A DNA stretch of 64,000 bases from Deltaproteobacteria bacterium (GTDB taxonomy: Bacteria; Myxococcota_A; UBA9042): positions 1 through 64,000 of the forward strand of contig VGRO01000007.1 in the NCBI GenBank assembly GCA_016875335.1, given 5' to 3'. Positions 8,762 through 18,437 of this stretch are shown piece by piece. The notes below the pieces were generated by a model. It saw only the letters and a program-made list of their open reading frames with translations, ran no database searches and had not been told where the DNA came from. Positions within the stretch are counted from its first letter, which is position 1, and every line of letters begins with the position of its first letter. Position numbers and translations under genes: made by a program.

Positions 8762-10351
8762 CTACGGCGCCCCGCCACACGGCTTGCCGCCCTCGCACGG
8801 GCTCTCCTGCACCGCCAGGTCCTCTTCCGAACTCTCGTTGGCCACGCCGTCGTACGAGTTGCCCTTGTCCTTGGCGGCGGCCGCGCCGGCCACGTTCTGC
8901 TGGCCGTACTTGCCGGTGATGACGACCCCGTACTTGCTGCCCAAAATCTGGGTGTTCTCGATCTTGAGTTCGGGCAAGCCGTTGCCGTCCACGGCCAGGT
9001 CGCGGCCGATGACGCCGGCGCGCGGGTTGCCCTTGATCACCGCGTCGCGCACCGTGCCGCGGGCCTTGCCGAATACGCCGATGCCGTCGGCGAGATCCAC
9101 CGCGGTGCCCCCGGCCGGCGGCATGTAGGCGTGCACTTTGGTGTCGCTGACCCGGGCGCCCGAGACGTCCAGCGTCGCGCCCGCGGTCACCGCAACGCCC
9201 ACCATGGTGTTCTGGGCCAGAACGGCGGTCTTGGTCAAGCGCACCTTGGCTTTTTCGCCCTGCGCCCACACGCCGCCGCGACCCGACAGCGAGACCTCGG
9301 CCGCGATCTCGACGTCGGCGCCGGTCGTCGCCAGCACGCCGGCCCGGCCGTTGCCGGTCAACACCGAAGCGGCATCGACCTTGACCACGAGCACGGGAGC
9401 CTTGTCGGCGTTGGTCTGACGCGGCGCGACGATGAGCCCGTCGGCAGCGTCGCCCAGATTGCCCTTGGTGGCGCGGATGGCGGTGCGCGAGACAGCGGCG
9501 CTGGCGCCATAGAGCGCGATGCCATACTTGCCATTGGCCGACAGGTCCGTCGCGCTCACCGTCAGGTCCGAGGCCGCCGCGTCTCCCGAGGGCGCGAAAA
9601 GCGGGTCGATGATCGCCACGCCGCCGCCCTGGTTGCCGGTGATCTGGCTTTGCGGGGTGAAAAGCGGGTCGATGATGCCGACCTTGCCGTTGCCACGCGC
9701 CGACGCGGTCGGGTCCTTGAGGAAAAGCGGGTCGATGATGCCCACCGGGCCCGAGGCCTGCACGACGAGACCGACGCCCGTGTTGCCGACCAGTTGGCAA
9801 CCCTCCAGGGTGATCTTCTTGGCGCCGTTGGCGGCGATGCCGTGGCCCTGGTGGCCGGCTGTCGCGCCAGCCTGGGTTTTCTCGACGCGCACACCGACCA
9901 GCGTGGCTTCGGCGCCCTTGCTGACGCTGATGCCAAAGCCGATGGCGTTGTAGACGCCGATGCCGGCGATGCGCGACGCGCCCGAACCTTCGATGGCCAT
10001 CGCCGGCCCGGTTCCGGGTTCGAGCCGCACCGAGGCCGCGCCCGCGCCCGCCACGTGCACGCCGGCCGGCACCGTGACGCCCTTGGTGTACGTGCCCGCT
10101 GCGACGGCGACCGTGTCGCCCGGTTTGGCCGCGGCGAGCGCGCCTTGCAGCGTGGCGTAGGGCGCGGTCGCCGATCCGTCGCCGCTGTCGGCGCCGCACT
10201 TGGCGCTGACCCGCAGCACCCGCCCGGAGGCCGACGGCCACGAGACGCCGGCACACGGTTCGTCGCTGGTGGTGCAGGCGAATGCTGTGGCCAGCGCCGC
10301 CGCCGCCGAAGCGGACAACCCGATCAAGATCTGCATTTGCTTCGCCGTCAT
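8762..10351 (-). CDS. Lipoprotein with right-handed parallel beta-helix (pectate-lyase-like) repeats
   Basis: Lipobox-like LATAFAC; YATLQGALAAAKPGDTVAVAAGTYTKGVTVPAGVHVAG, many GIxV/NxG coil repeats. Confidence 0.8.
   Translation of the reverse strand: MTAKQMQILIGLSASAAAALATAFACTTSDEPCAGVSWPSASGRVLRVSAKCGADSGDGSATAPYATLQGALAAAKPGDTVAVAAGTYTKGVTVPAGVHVAGAGAASVRLEPGTGPAMAIEGSGASRIAGIGVYNAIGFGISVSKGAEATLVGVRVEKTQAGATAGHQGHGIAANGAKKITLEGCQLVGNTGVGLVVQASGPVGIIDPLFLKDPTASARGNGKVGIIDPLFTPQSQITGNQGGGVAIIDPLFAPSGDAAASDLTVSATDLSANGKYGIALYGASAAVSRTAIRATKGNLGDAADGLIVAPRQTNADKAPVLVVKVDAASVLTGNGRAGVLATTGADVEIAAEVSLSGRGGVWAQGEKAKVRLTKTAVLAQNTMVGVAVTAGATLDVSGARVSDTKVHAYMPPAGGTAVDLADGIGVFGKARGTVRDAVIKGNPRAGVIGRDLAVDGNGLPELKIENTQILGSKYGVVITGKYGQQNVAGAAAAKDKGNSYDGVANESSEEDLAVQESPCEGGKPCGGAP
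9597..9739. repeat. 17-bp identical direct repeat at exact 63-bp period (3 copies) inside the beta-helix gene
   Basis: aaaagcgggtcgatgat at 9597-9613, 9660-9676, 9723-9739; encodes IIDPLF three times. Confidence 0.85.
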
Positions 10352-10478
10352 TGCTGCCTCGCTGTGCCCGCGCCCCAACCCAACGCCATGGGCGCGCAAG
10401 GATAAGCCACGCCCGGCGCCCGCGCAAACGACGATCGCGGGGCGGGCCCGGGCTGGGCCATCTGGCTGCGTGCGGCGG

Positions 10479-12089
10479 CTATTCCGAGATCGTGCGGTCG
10501 AGGTCGCCCAGCACTTGGTCGATGCAAGCCTTGGGCTGCAGGCCGCTCGCCGCCGCCCGCGCCTCTTGCAGCACCTGTGCGCGCGCCTTGCCCGAAACCA
10601 CGCCTTGTTCGATGGCGGTGGTGAACTCAGCGACGGCGTCGGGGGCCTGGGTGCACTTGTGGGCAATTGCGTGGCCGAGGCAACGCTGGCCGAGCGGCTG
10701 ACCGACCACGATGCGCAGCACGCCGAGGTTGGCGAGCAAATCCTTCTGCTTGTCGAGCGTGGCGCAATCCTGGCCCGGCGCGCGGGCGATTTCGCCGTTG
10801 ATCCAGCGGCCGAGGAAAAGCTCCTGGGTGGCGCGGTCGGCGAACACATAGCCGCCCGATCCTTCGCCGCGCTGGAACATTGCACTCTGGAAGGTTTTTT
10901 CGCAGACGTGGCGCTTGCGCTCGGCCGCGCCGCCGGCCACGCCAGCATCGACCGATGCGTCGCCCCACCGCGGGTCGATGGCCTTTTCGCACAAGGCGAG
11001 GTCGAAGCGCATCGCCGCCTGCCCTTGGGTGGCAATCGCCGCGCGCACCAAGCGGTCGCCCATATCCAGAGCGTCCGAGGCGGTCCAGCGCAGGTTGTCG
11101 AACTCCTTCTTGAGGCGCTGGCCGATGAGCGCCTCGTACACCGACGAGAAACTGGTCAGGACGTCGCCTTGCCGCGCCTTGCGAAAGAACTCGACCATCG
11201 TCTTGACGTCGCGGTAGGTCGACAGGTACGGCAGCACACACTGCACGCCAAAGCGGCTCTGTTCGTACAGCCCGTACTTCTTCATCACCGCCTTGATTTC
11301 CTCGCGCTCTTCCTCGTTCTTGGCCTGCTTGGCGAGGAATTCGTCGGTGACCTTGCACTCCAGCGGCGGGATCTCCAGCTTGGTGTCGGCCGCAAAGCCA
11401 TAGTCGTCGTCGAGCACCGGCGGTCGCGCGAGCAGCACAACCGTGGCGTTGGGGTAGCGCGCAGCGAACGCCTGGAGCGCCTTGCTGACCGACGGGCGCG
11501 CCACCAGATCGGTCTCCTCGATCGAGTCGGCGAAAAGCACGAACGGGCCGCTCGACAGGCTTGCCAGGAACTCGGCGTTCAGATCGCCCTCGGCGGGCAC
11601 GCCGGCTTGCTTGCCGATGAGGGCGCCGACCTCCCCCTCTCCCGCCTTGTCGCCCAACTTGGCCACGTCTTTGAGGTCCAGAAAGAACACAGGCAGGTTG
11701 CCGCACAGTTGGCCGCGCAGCGATTCGGCCAGACTGGTCTTGCCAAGGCCGCCGCGCGCGGTCACGAACACCTTCTTGAGTTCACCACCGGCCAGGGCCG
11801 CCGCCAGCCGCGATTCAGGGACGAAAAGGTCGTTGGGGGCCGTGGCTTTGGGCCAGGTGTGCACGAAAAGCCGCGCCGGTACGTAGTCGCCGTGCATCAG
11901 CGCATCCGTCTGCTTCTTGTTGGCGTCTCGACAGGCGCCGCCATAGGCGACCTTGTCGTTCTCGGTCAACAGCTTGGTCAGCGCCGACGGCCCGCCACAC
12001 GCGAGGCACGCCGCGGCAGACAGCACCCCCACCAGGCCACGGACCCCGGCGCGACTGACATTGAACCCGCTGGTGCCTGCGCCGCCCAT
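10479..12089 (-). CDS. NACHT/STAND-like P-loop NTPase with N-terminal export (lipoprotein or TM) signal
   Basis: VRGLVGVLSAAACLACGGPS hydrophobic/lipobox-like N-terminus; Walker A KVFVTARGGLGKTSLAESL, LPVFFLDLKDV, Walker B-like GPFVLFADSIEETD, sensor-like ATVVLLARPP. Confidence 0.6.
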   Translation of the reverse strand: MGGAGTSGFNVSRAGVRGLVGVLSAAACLACGGPSALTKLLTENDKVAYGGACRDANKKQTDALMHGDYVPARLFVHTWPKATAPNDLFVPESRLAAALAGGELKKVFVTARGGLGKTSLAESLRGQLCGNLPVFFLDLKDVAKLGDKAGEGEVGALIGKQAGVPAEGDLNAEFLASLSSGPFVLFADSIEETDLVARPSVSKALQAFAARYPNATVVLLARPPVLDDDYGFAADTKLEIPPLECKVTDEFLAKQAKNEEEREEIKAVMKKYGLYEQSRFGVQCVLPYLSTYRDVKTMVEFFRKARQGDVLTSFSSVYEALIGQRLKKEFDNLRWTASDALDMGDRLVRAAIATQGQAAMRFDLALCEKAIDPRWGDASVDAGVAGGAAERKRHVCEKTFQSAMFQRGEGSGGYVFADRATQELFLGRWINGEIARAPGQDCATLDKQKDLLANLGVLRIVVGQPLGQRCLGHAIAHKCTQAPDAVAEFTTAIEQGVVSGKARAQVLQEARAAASGLQPKACIDQVLGDLDRTISE

Positions 12090-12226
12090 CGTGTACTCCG
12101 TGCCGAACGCGTGCCTGCGTCGGCCAAAACGGCCGGCGTTGTACCCCACCTGCCCCGGCGGATCAATTGACGGCGAGCGCGCCTCGGGCGCATCCTTGGC
12201 GACCGCGCGGGCCGCGACCCGCCCCG

Positions 12227-12673
12227 GTGCCCGTGGTGGCTGCGACTGACCGCTCCCGGTTTTTCCGTTCCCTGACCCTTTGGTGGGCCGTCGGCGCGGT
12301 GTTCGTCGGCTGCGCCGATGGCGTGGTGCCCGATCAACCGGCCAGCTTCGTCTGCAAGTGCCCGGCAGGCAAGCCCTGCCCAACCGACGTGTGCGACGTG
12401 CAGATCGAGATTTCGACCACGACCTGCGCCGGCAAGGTCGGCAAGGTTGAGGTGCTGCTCGGCGACCAGCTCGACCCCGAGCCGGTCACCTACGGCACCC
12501 CGCGCCGCACCTGCGCCACCATCGGTCGCGGTCAGGTCCTCAAGCTGCACGTCCGCAGCGACACCACCTGGCAGTGGATCGAGGATCTGGCGTGTCCGCC
12601 GGCCGGCCCCTCCGACACGCAAGGCGTGACCGTGGTGCGCGTGCTCAACTGCCAGACCGCGGCCAATCCGTAG
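12227..12673 (+). CDS. Cys-rich putative lipoprotein
   Basis: RFFRSLTLWWAVGAVFVGCADG lipobox; FVCKCPAGKPCPTDVCDV; exact start uncertain (ORF opens at 12167). Confidence 0.6.
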   Translation: MPVVAATDRSRFFRSLTLWWAVGAVFVGCADGVVPDQPASFVCKCPAGKPCPTDVCDVQIEISTTTCAGKVGKVEVLLGDQLDPEPVTYGTPRRTCATIGRGQVLKLHVRSDTTWQWIEDLACPPAGPSDTQGVTVVRVLNCQTAANP

Positions 12674-12685
12674 CCCGTCGATCGC

Positions 12686-15355
12686 ATGCAGAGCGCCGGC
12701 AGCGGCCCGAACTGGCTGACAACCCAGGGCCTGGACCCCGCGACCTTGTCACCGGTGATGCGCCAGGTGCTCGACGCCAAGCGGGCGCATCCTGACGCGC
12801 TGGTGCTCTTTCGCCTGGGCGACTTCTACGAGCTCTTTTTCGAAGACGCGCTCGACGCCAGCAAGCTGCTCGACCTGACGCTGACGTCGCGCAACAAGAA
12901 CGATCCGCGCCCCATCCCCATGTGCGGCTTTCCGTGGCACGCCGCGGCCGGGCATGTGCAGCGCGCCCTTGAGGCCGGCCGGCGCTGCGCCGTGGTCGAG
13001 CAACTGCAAGACGCCGCGTCGGCCAAGGGCATGATCCAGCGCGGAGTCACCCACGTGATTACGCCGGGCGTGGTGCTGGAGAGCGAGGCCCTGGACGTCC
13101 GGCGCGCCCACCACTTGGTCGCCCTGGTGGCGGCACCCAAAGGCGCGCTCGGCCTGGCGGCGGCCGACGCCTCGACCGGATGGTGCGGCGTGGCCTTGGT
13201 ATCCGTGCCGGCCGCGCTCGCGGTCCTGCTGGTGCGGCTGGACCCGCGCGAGTTGGTGGTCACGCCAGCGGCGCGCGCATGGATCGACGGGCTGGCTGCG
13301 GCACGCGGCGTGGCGCAAACCGACCGGCCTGGCCCCAGTGTTCGGCAAGGAGGCGAAGTCGACGCCGCGCTCACCCTCTTGCGCGACTACCTCGGCGAGG
13401 TGCGGCCCAACAGCCCCTCGTGGCTGGAAGCGCCCGTGCGCCTGGACGCCGTCGCACACCTGCAGTTGCCGCACCAGACGGTCCAGCACCTCGAACTGTT
13501 GGCGACAAGCCGATCGGGCAAGCGCGAAGGGTCACTGCTCCATGCCATCGACCACACGCTCACGGCCGGCGGCGCGCGGCTGCTGCGCAACCTCGTGCTG
13601 GCGCCGCTGGCGGACCGCCGCGCCATCGAAGGGCGACTGGGGGCCGTGACCAGCCTGCACGCCGATCGACCGGGGCGCGACGAGATTCGCTTCTGCCTCA
13701 AGCATTTGTGCGACGTCGCCCGCGTGACCGCCCGCTGCGCTGCCGGTCTGGCCCAGCCGCGCGAACTGGCGGCTTTGCGCGACACGTTGGCGGCAATCCC
13801 GCAGGTGCGGGCATCGGTGGCGGCGTTGGCCGAGTCGTCGTTGGCGCTTGCGGGCGTGGCGGCCGACCTGGGCGACACCGAGGCGCTGGCGGCGCACCTC
13901 CAAGCGGCCTTGTGTGACAACCCGCGGGCGCAGGTGGCCGACGGCGGCGTCATCCGGCCGGGCTTCGATCGGCAACTCGATGAATTGATGGAGCTGTGCG
14001 ACAACAGCCAGGCGTGGATGGCCCGCTACGAGGCGCAAGAGCGCCAGGCCTCGGGATTGCACAACGCGCGCGTGGCGTACAACAGCATCTCGGGCTATGG
14101 CATCGAAGTCAGCCGGTCCAAAGCCGACGTGGTGCCCGCCCACTGGCGGCGCAAGCAGACACTGAAGAACGTCGAGCGCTACACCACGCCGGAACTGCTG
14201 GAATTCGAACGCAAGATGTTGTCCGCGGAGACCGAGCGCCAGGCGCGCGAATCGGCGATCTTGCGGCAATTGCTGGACCACGTGGCTGTGGCGGGACCGC
14301 TGCTGCGCCGCATCGGCCGCGCCCTCGACGACCTCGACGTGTTTGCCGGTCTTGCGCACCTGGGCGCCAGTCAGGGTTGGACGCGCCCGGTGCTGCACGA
14401 TCAACCGCTGGTGTGGCTGGGCGGCTGCCGGCACCCGGTGTTGGAGATCCTCTTGCCACAAGGGCAGTTCGTCGCCAACGACGTGGCGCTCGCCCATCCC
14501 GGCGCGCAACTCGCCGGCTTGCCGCAATTGGAACTCGAGCCCGCGCAGTTGCTGCTGGTCACCGGCCCCAACATGGCCGGCAAATCGACGCTGATGCGCC
14601 AGGTGGCGCTGTGCGCGATCTTGGCCCAGGTCGGCAGTTTCGTGCCGGCCGAGGCGGCCCACCTGGGCGTATGCGATGCCGTGCTGACCCGCATCGGCGC
14701 TGGCGACGACATCGCCGAAGGAGCCTCGACCTTCCTGGTCGAGATGCGCGAGACCGCCGAGATCTTGCGGCGGGCGACCCCGCGCACCCTGGTGGTGCTC
14801 GATGAGATCGGCCGCGGCACCTCGACCTGGGATGGCCTCGCCATCGCTTGGGGCGTGGTCGAACACCTGCACGACCACGGCCGGCCACTGTGCCTGTGCG
14901 CGACGCACTACCACGAACTCACCCACCTGGCCCACCGGCTGGGCGGGCTGCGCAACGTGCACGTGGCGGTGCGCGAGGTGGGTCACGACGTGGTGTTCCT
15001 GCACCGGCTGCGCGCCGGCCCGACGTCGCGTTCGCATGGTGTCAGCGTTGCGCGGCTGGCGGGCCTGCCGGCTGCAGTGGTCGATCGCGCGCGCAAGCTG
15101 CTCGACCAGTTTGAACGCGCAGGCCGCCGTACCCCGAACGAGGTGCTTCAGGCCCTGGCGACCCGGCAGTTGGACCTTTTCGACGATGCGCCCTCGGCGC
15201 CGCCCGACCCGCCGCCGGCTGCTTCGTTGGACCCTGAACTGCTGGCTCTGGCAGGGGATCTGGCGAAGGTGGACCTGGATGCCCTCAGCCCGCGCGCGGC
15301 GCACGCGCTGGTCGAGGCCCTGGCCCAGCGCGCCCGCGCTTTGCGCCATCGATAG
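12686..15355 (+). CDS. mutS: DNA mismatch repair protein MutS
   Basis: FRLGDFYELFFEDA mismatch-recognition motif; TGPNMAGKSTLMRQVAL Walker A; VLDEIGRGTSTWDGLAIAWG. Confidence 0.97.
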   Translation: MQSAGSGPNWLTTQGLDPATLSPVMRQVLDAKRAHPDALVLFRLGDFYELFFEDALDASKLLDLTLTSRNKNDPRPIPMCGFPWHAAAGHVQRALEAGRRCAVVEQLQDAASAKGMIQRGVTHVITPGVVLESEALDVRRAHHLVALVAAPKGALGLAAADASTGWCGVALVSVPAALAVLLVRLDPRELVVTPAARAWIDGLAAARGVAQTDRPGPSVRQGGEVDAALTLLRDYLGEVRPNSPSWLEAPVRLDAVAHLQLPHQTVQHLELLATSRSGKREGSLLHAIDHTLTAGGARLLRNLVLAPLADRRAIEGRLGAVTSLHADRPGRDEIRFCLKHLCDVARVTARCAAGLAQPRELAALRDTLAAIPQVRASVAALAESSLALAGVAADLGDTEALAAHLQAALCDNPRAQVADGGVIRPGFDRQLDELMELCDNSQAWMARYEAQERQASGLHNARVAYNSISGYGIEVSRSKADVVPAHWRRKQTLKNVERYTTPELLEFERKMLSAETERQARESAILRQLLDHVAVAGPLLRRIGRALDDLDVFAGLAHLGASQGWTRPVLHDQPLVWLGGCRHPVLEILLPQGQFVANDVALAHPGAQLAGLPQLELEPAQLLLVTGPNMAGKSTLMRQVALCAILAQVGSFVPAEAAHLGVCDAVLTRIGAGDDIAEGASTFLVEMRETAEILRRATPRTLVVLDEIGRGTSTWDGLAIAWGVVEHLHDHGRPLCLCATHYHELTHLAHRLGGLRNVHVAVREVGHDVVFLHRLRAGPTSRSHGVSVARLAGLPAAVVDRARKLLDQFERAGRRTPNEVLQALATRQLDLFDDAPSAPPDPPPAASLDPELLALAGDLAKVDLDALSPRAAHALVEALAQRARALRHR

Positions 15356-15450
15356 GCGCCTGCCCGCTGTGGAAAGCGATCTGTAACCGACGATCGCGCC
15401 ATGGGATTGCCAGAATTTGACGGTCCACCCAACTGCGGCACGATCGCCGC

Positions 15451-16482
15451 ATGATGCGACACCCCGCCGAACCACGATCCCAAACCCCGGCCGCCAAAGG
15501 GCAAACGCCAACTGGCCGGCCGCCGCTGCAATTGGTGGCCGCGCCGCAGCCCGCGCCGAGTCCGGGCGCGCTGCAGCCGGCGGTCGAGCGCTACCTGCGG
15601 CACCTCAAGCTCGAGCGCAACATGGCGGGCAACACGCTCACCGCCTACGGCCGTGATCTCAAGCGCTTCGTCGGGTACCTCGACGAGCAGCACGGCGTGG
15701 ACGACGTCGCCGATGTGGACCGCGACCTGTTGCACGAATACCTGGCGGATTTGCACGCGGACGGACTGCAACCGCGCAGCATCGTTCGGCACCTGTCGAC
15801 ACTGCGCAATTTCTGCGCGTGGCTGCTCGACCGCGGCCTGGTGCGCGACAACCCGGCCGCGCTGCTGAACACGCCCAAGTGGAACCCCGGCCTGCCAGAG
15901 GTCTTGAGCCGCGACGAGATCGAGCGCCTGCTTGCAGTCCCTGGGGCCGGCAATGAGCGGGCCCTGCGCGACACCGCGATGCTGCAGACCCTGTACGCTA
16001 CCGGCCTGCGGGTCAGCGAACTGGTCCACCTGACGCTGCACGACCTCGACCTCGAGCGCGGCCTGCTGCGCTGCGTGGGCAAGGGACGCAAAGAGCGCCT
16101 GGTGCCGATCGGCGAAGTCGCCCGCGCCGGTCTCTTGACCTACTTGGAGTTCGCCCGACCGCTGCTTTTGCGGATCGGTCTGCGCGGCAAGCGCGGCCCA
16201 CAGCCGCAGGCGCTTTTCATCACCAGCCAATGCAAGGCTATGACGCGACAGGGGTTCTGGAAGCTGGTCAAGCGCTATGCCAGCGAGGCAGGCATCGACA
16301 AGCCGATTTCGCCGCACAAGCTGCGCCACAGCTTCGCCACGCACCTCTTGGCCGGCGGCGCCGACCTGCGGGCGGTCCAGGCGCTGTTGGGGCACGCGGA
16401 CATCGGAACCACCCAGATCTACACCCACGTGCAGCGGGATCGGCTGCGCGAGGTGTACGACCGGTTCCATCCGCGGGCGTAG
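15451..16482 (+). CDS. xerD: Tyrosine recombinase XerC/XerD-type
   Basis: ATGLRVSELVHL, GKGRKERLVPI, HKLRHSFATHLLAGGADLRAVQALLGHADIGTTQIYTHV (R-H-R-H-Y catalytic set). Confidence 0.88.
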   Translation: MMRHPAEPRSQTPAAKGQTPTGRPPLQLVAAPQPAPSPGALQPAVERYLRHLKLERNMAGNTLTAYGRDLKRFVGYLDEQHGVDDVADVDRDLLHEYLADLHADGLQPRSIVRHLSTLRNFCAWLLDRGLVRDNPAALLNTPKWNPGLPEVLSRDEIERLLAVPGAGNERALRDTAMLQTLYATGLRVSELVHLTLHDLDLERGLLRCVGKGRKERLVPIGEVARAGLLTYLEFARPLLLRIGLRGKRGPQPQALFITSQCKAMTRQGFWKLVKRYASEAGIDKPISPHKLRHSFATHLLAGGADLRAVQALLGHADIGTTQIYTHVQRDRLREVYDRFHPRA

Positions 16483-16493
16483 CGGCCAGCGCC

Positions 16494-17861
16494 TCAGCCG
16501 CCCACGAAAAATACCCCCATCACCCGCACCATCGCCTCCAAATCCTTGGCGCCACACGTCTCCGCCGCCGAGTGCATCGCCCACATCGGGCAGCCTACGT
16601 CCACCACCTTCGCGGCCAGATGCGCAGCGGCAATCGGACCGATGGTGGTTCCGCAGGTCAAATCTTGTTTGATCACGAAGTCTTGGACGTGAACGCCCGC
16701 GGCCTCGCACAGGCCCACGAACGCCGCGCCGGTTTCGCCCGTGGTCGCGTAGCGGTCGCTGGCGTTGGCCTTGATGACCGGGCCTTGGTTGATGCGCGGA
16801 GCGTGCTTTTTGTCGTGCAGATCCTGGAAGTTCGGGTGCCAGGCGTGCGCCATGTCGGCGCTGATGCAAAACGTGTGCGCAAAGGCCTGCTCGGGGTCGG
16901 CGCTGGCCGGCGTGGCCGGATGCCGGCGCGCCACCCGCACCAGCACATCGCGAAGGAACGACGACGCCGCGCCCGAAGACGTCAACGACCCCGTCTCTTC
17001 GGCGTCGAAAAAGGCCGCGACCCGGGTGCGCACCGGGTTCGGGTCGCGATCCACCGACTCGCACAGCGCCTGCAAGGCGCACCACACCATGGCCAGATCG
17101 TCATGCCGCGCCCCGGTGACCAGTGACCGATCCAGTCCCACGCGCTGCGGGGCGACCGCAGGCACCAGGTGCAGGTCGAACCCGTCGAGTTCCGCGAAAT
17201 CGACGCCGGCCCGCGCTGCCAGCATCGCCAGCGCCTCGTCGATGCTGCCGTCGCCGGTGGCCAGCACGGCGTTGAGCATCGTTTGCGGGTTGACGGCGCC
17301 CTTGTCGTTCTTGTCGCGGTCCAGGTGGATCGCCACGTCGGGGATGACGGCGATTGGCGCGTCCACGTGCACCAGCGAGCGCGTCACCAAGGGCAGACCG
17401 GTCAGTTCGTGGAACCGCGGCCGGCCGTCCTTGCCGCGCACCACGTGGTAGGCCGCGCCCGCCAGCGCCAGGGGCCGGTCGAGCCAACTCCTGCGGATCA
17501 GCCCACCGTGGAACTGGGTGTGCAACTGCACCGTGCCCGCCGCCTCGCCCAGCGGATTGAGGCGCAGGCGCAGGTCCGGGCTGTCGGTGTGCGCGCCGAC
17601 CAGGGCATAGCCGGTGTCGCAGGGCGATCGGCTGCCGAGGACCAGCGCAATCAGCGATTTTCCGTCTGGATGGGCGACGTAGATGCGCTCGCCCGGCTCG
17701 GCGGCGAGGCTGCCGCCGTAGGCGCGCTCCGCGAACCCAGCCGCGCGCAACTGTTGCACGCAGGTCGCCACGGCCTGAAAGGGCGTCGGCGACCGCGCCA
17801 GCCAAGCCGCGTAGTCGTCGGCAGGTTCGCGAGGTTGATTCAGATTGTCGAGGGGTTGCAC
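16494..17861 (-). CDS. M18 family aminopeptidase (aspartyl aminopeptidase-like)
   Basis: VGAHTDSPDLRLRLNP, FFDAEETGSLTSSGAAS, ISADMAHAWHPNF, CGTTIGPIAAAHL, DVGCPMWAMHSAAETCGAKD; GTG start. Confidence 0.92.
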   Translation of the reverse strand: MQPLDNLNQPREPADDYAAWLARSPTPFQAVATCVQQLRAAGFAERAYGGSLAAEPGERIYVAHPDGKSLIALVLGSRSPCDTGYALVGAHTDSPDLRLRLNPLGEAAGTVQLHTQFHGGLIRRSWLDRPLALAGAAYHVVRGKDGRPRFHELTGLPLVTRSLVHVDAPIAVIPDVAIHLDRDKNDKGAVNPQTMLNAVLATGDGSIDEALAMLAARAGVDFAELDGFDLHLVPAVAPQRVGLDRSLVTGARHDDLAMVWCALQALCESVDRDPNPVRTRVAAFFDAEETGSLTSSGAASSFLRDVLVRVARRHPATPASADPEQAFAHTFCISADMAHAWHPNFQDLHDKKHAPRINQGPVIKANASDRYATTGETGAAFVGLCEAAGVHVQDFVIKQDLTCGTTIGPIAAAHLAAKVVDVGCPMWAMHSAAETCGAKDLEAMVRVMGVFFVGG

Positions 17862-17986
17862 GACCAGCCTGCCACTGCGCGAGCCTGACCCCGCGCGCTG
17901 CGATGGGCGAGGGGGACCCGGACCGTCAGGGGCCGGTGTGGTCCAAGCGCGTGTGCGGCCAGACCCGCGGCGCTCAAGGCCAAGGG

Positions 17987-18241
17987 CTAATCGTGGACGT
18001 GGTCGTGCATGTGCCGCACGAGGATGCCGTTCTGCTCGCAGTACTGGACAAAGCCCAGCTTGGCGATCGAGCGCAGCGCGCGCGTCGACAGACGAATGCG
18101 CACGACGGTGTCCATCTCTGGCACGTAGATGCGCTTGAGCTGCAGGTTGGGCAACTGGCGCATCTTGGTCTTGATGTTCGAGTGGCTGACGCGGTGGCCC
18201 ACCAGCGGGCGCTTTCCAGTGATCGAGCAGGTGCGGGACAT
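17987..18241 (-). CDS. rpmB: 50S ribosomal protein L28
   Basis: MSRTCSITGKRPLVGHRVSHSNIKTKMRQLPNLQLKRIYVPE. Confidence 0.95.
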   Translation of the reverse strand: MSRTCSITGKRPLVGHRVSHSNIKTKMRQLPNLQLKRIYVPEMDTVVRIRLSTRALRSIAKLGFVQYCEQNGILVRHMHDHVHD

Positions 18242-18367
18242 GGCGGAGCCTGGGGCGCACGGGGCGCGGTCGCGATGCGACAAAACAAGGGCGGCGCCGC
18301 AGCTGCTGCCCAAGAAGACTCAAGATTTCGCGACTTTGGCCAACAAGGCCATCGCCGCGGGGGCGAG

Positions 18368-18397
18368 AATCTAGCCCAATCGCACCCCTGCTGTCAA
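18368..18397 (-). promoter_or_regulatory. Sigma-70 type promoter for rpmB
   Basis: Reverse strand TTGACA (18397-18392), 18-bp spacer, TAGATT (18373-18368). Confidence 0.6.
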
Positions 18398-18437
18398 CCC
18401 GTAGCGCGTTTGGCCCGGCCCGGCGATACTGCGCCCC

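Noticed and set aside
13532-15511. Long minus-strand ORF opposite mutS
   Set aside because: Antisense shadow of an unambiguous mutS.
15451-16482. XerD-like recombinase considered as an integrase of a mobile element
   Set aside because: Sequence pattern is that of housekeeping XerC/XerD next to mutS; no att repeats or cargo genes flank it, and it is 33 kb from the tRNA repeats.
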